Shown one piece after another: positions 5,379-5,622 of a stretch of DNA of 5,622 bases (positions are counted from its first letter, which is position 1; each line of letters opens with the position of its first letter). The translations under genes and the position numbers were made by a program. Where the stretch lies: positions 1 to 5,622 of the forward strand of contig JAGPEW010000064.1 in NCBI GenBank assembly GCA_018056825.1, written 5' to 3'. Source of the stretch: Candidatus Sordicultor aquaticus (GTDB lineage: Bacteria; Atribacterota; Atribacteria; Atribacterales; Caldatribacteriaceae). The notes below the pieces were generated by a model. It saw nothing but the letters and a program-made list of their open reading frames with translations, searched no databases and was not told the DNA's origin.

Positions 5379-5622
5379 TTAAGCGGGAAGTACTATAAAC
5401 CTAATAGCCGTTTTTTCTGTATCATCAATTTTCACATCCACAAAAGCAGGTATACAAACCAAATCGATACCACTGGGAGCTAAATAGCCCCGGGCGATAG
5501 CGATAGCTTTTACCGCTTGATTTACCGCTCCTGCTCCTACTGCCTGCATTTCCGCCCTACCTTGTTCTCTAATTACTCCAGTTAATGCTCCAGCTAAAGA
5601 CACTGGCCTTGTCTTAGAAGAT
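5379..5622 (-). CDS. spoVS: Stage V sporulation protein S (SpoVS), 5' end outside the window
   Basis: The last 80 codons of a SpoVS gene are visible; the start lies beyond the right edge. The frame remains open to the edge and encodes SSKTRP before VSLAGALTGV, matching the conserved SxKSxPNSVAGALAGV start region of the family, so the GTG at 5603 is an internal valine and not the start codon. Further family landmarks are QAVGAGAVNQAVKAIAIARG (residues 21-40 counting from that valine), APSGIDLVCIPAF and the C-terminal IRFIVLPA. About six residues are probably missing. SpoVS is a small Alba-fold protein linked to sporulation stages in Bacillus, but homologues occur in many non-sporulating bacteria, where nucleic acid binding is suspected. 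Its position next to HU fits a nucleoid or gene-expression role; this neighbourhood does not prove that the organism sporulates. Confidence 0.93.
   Translation of the reverse strand, partial: SSKTRPVSLAGALTGVIREQGRAEMQAVGAGAVNQAVKAIAIARGYLAPSGIDLVCIPAFVDVKIDDTEKTAIRFIVLPA

Noticed and set aside
5379..5603. GTG 5603 as the spoVS start
   Set aside because: The frame is open to the window edge and the residues before it (SSKTRP) match the conserved SpoVS N-terminal region, so the gene simply runs off the window.

Overview
The window reads as a piece of a moderately AT-rich bacterial chromosome in which every gene I can support lies on the minus strand. The cast is an Alba-fold SpoVS protein, a histone-like HU protein, a PHP-type histidinol phosphatase, and an anaerobic glycerol-3-phosphate operon headed by the antiterminator GlpP. 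This mix, with strong AGGAGG-type ribosome binding sites and intrinsic terminators, suits an anaerobic Gram-positive or deep-branching thermophile-like lineage (Firmicutes, Thermotogae, Atribacterota or similar). SpoVS and GlpP occur in several such groups, so the sequence does not fix the phylum.

Following the direction of transcription from right to left: a 5'-truncated spoVS (5379-5622) and HU (5041-5334) form a nucleoid/regulatory pair, ended by a clear intrinsic terminator (4991-5025). That terminator sits directly against the ribosome binding site of a hisJ-like phosphatase gene (4173-4982). Next is a 422-bp stretch (3751-4172) without a large gene. It holds short direct repeats, a palindromic element of about 62 bp with a nested hairpin, a probable 54-residue two-helix membrane protein with a TTG start, a good sigma-A-type promoter, and a 40-nt perfect palindrome with a U-tract immediately before glpP.

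The operon itself is glpP (3166-3750), glpK (1727-3163), glpA (283-1734) and the start of an FAD/NAD(P) oxidoreductase (1-299, running off the window). The genes are tightly coupled, with a 2-nt gap, an 8-nt overlap and a 17-nt overlap. GlpK makes glycerol-3-phosphate. GlpA, which carries a C-terminal BFD-like [2Fe-2S] domain, oxidises it to dihydroxyacetone phosphate. The partial flavoprotein probably passes on the electrons. GlpP is expected to sense glycerol-3-phosphate and to let RNA polymerase through the terminator in the leader, so the operon appears to be controlled by its own first product.

Nothing here is a clearly new system. The points most worth a second look are the self-targeting GlpP attenuator, the unannotated small membrane protein whose 3' end overlaps the glp promoter, the palindromic element, and the terminator abutting the phosphatase gene.
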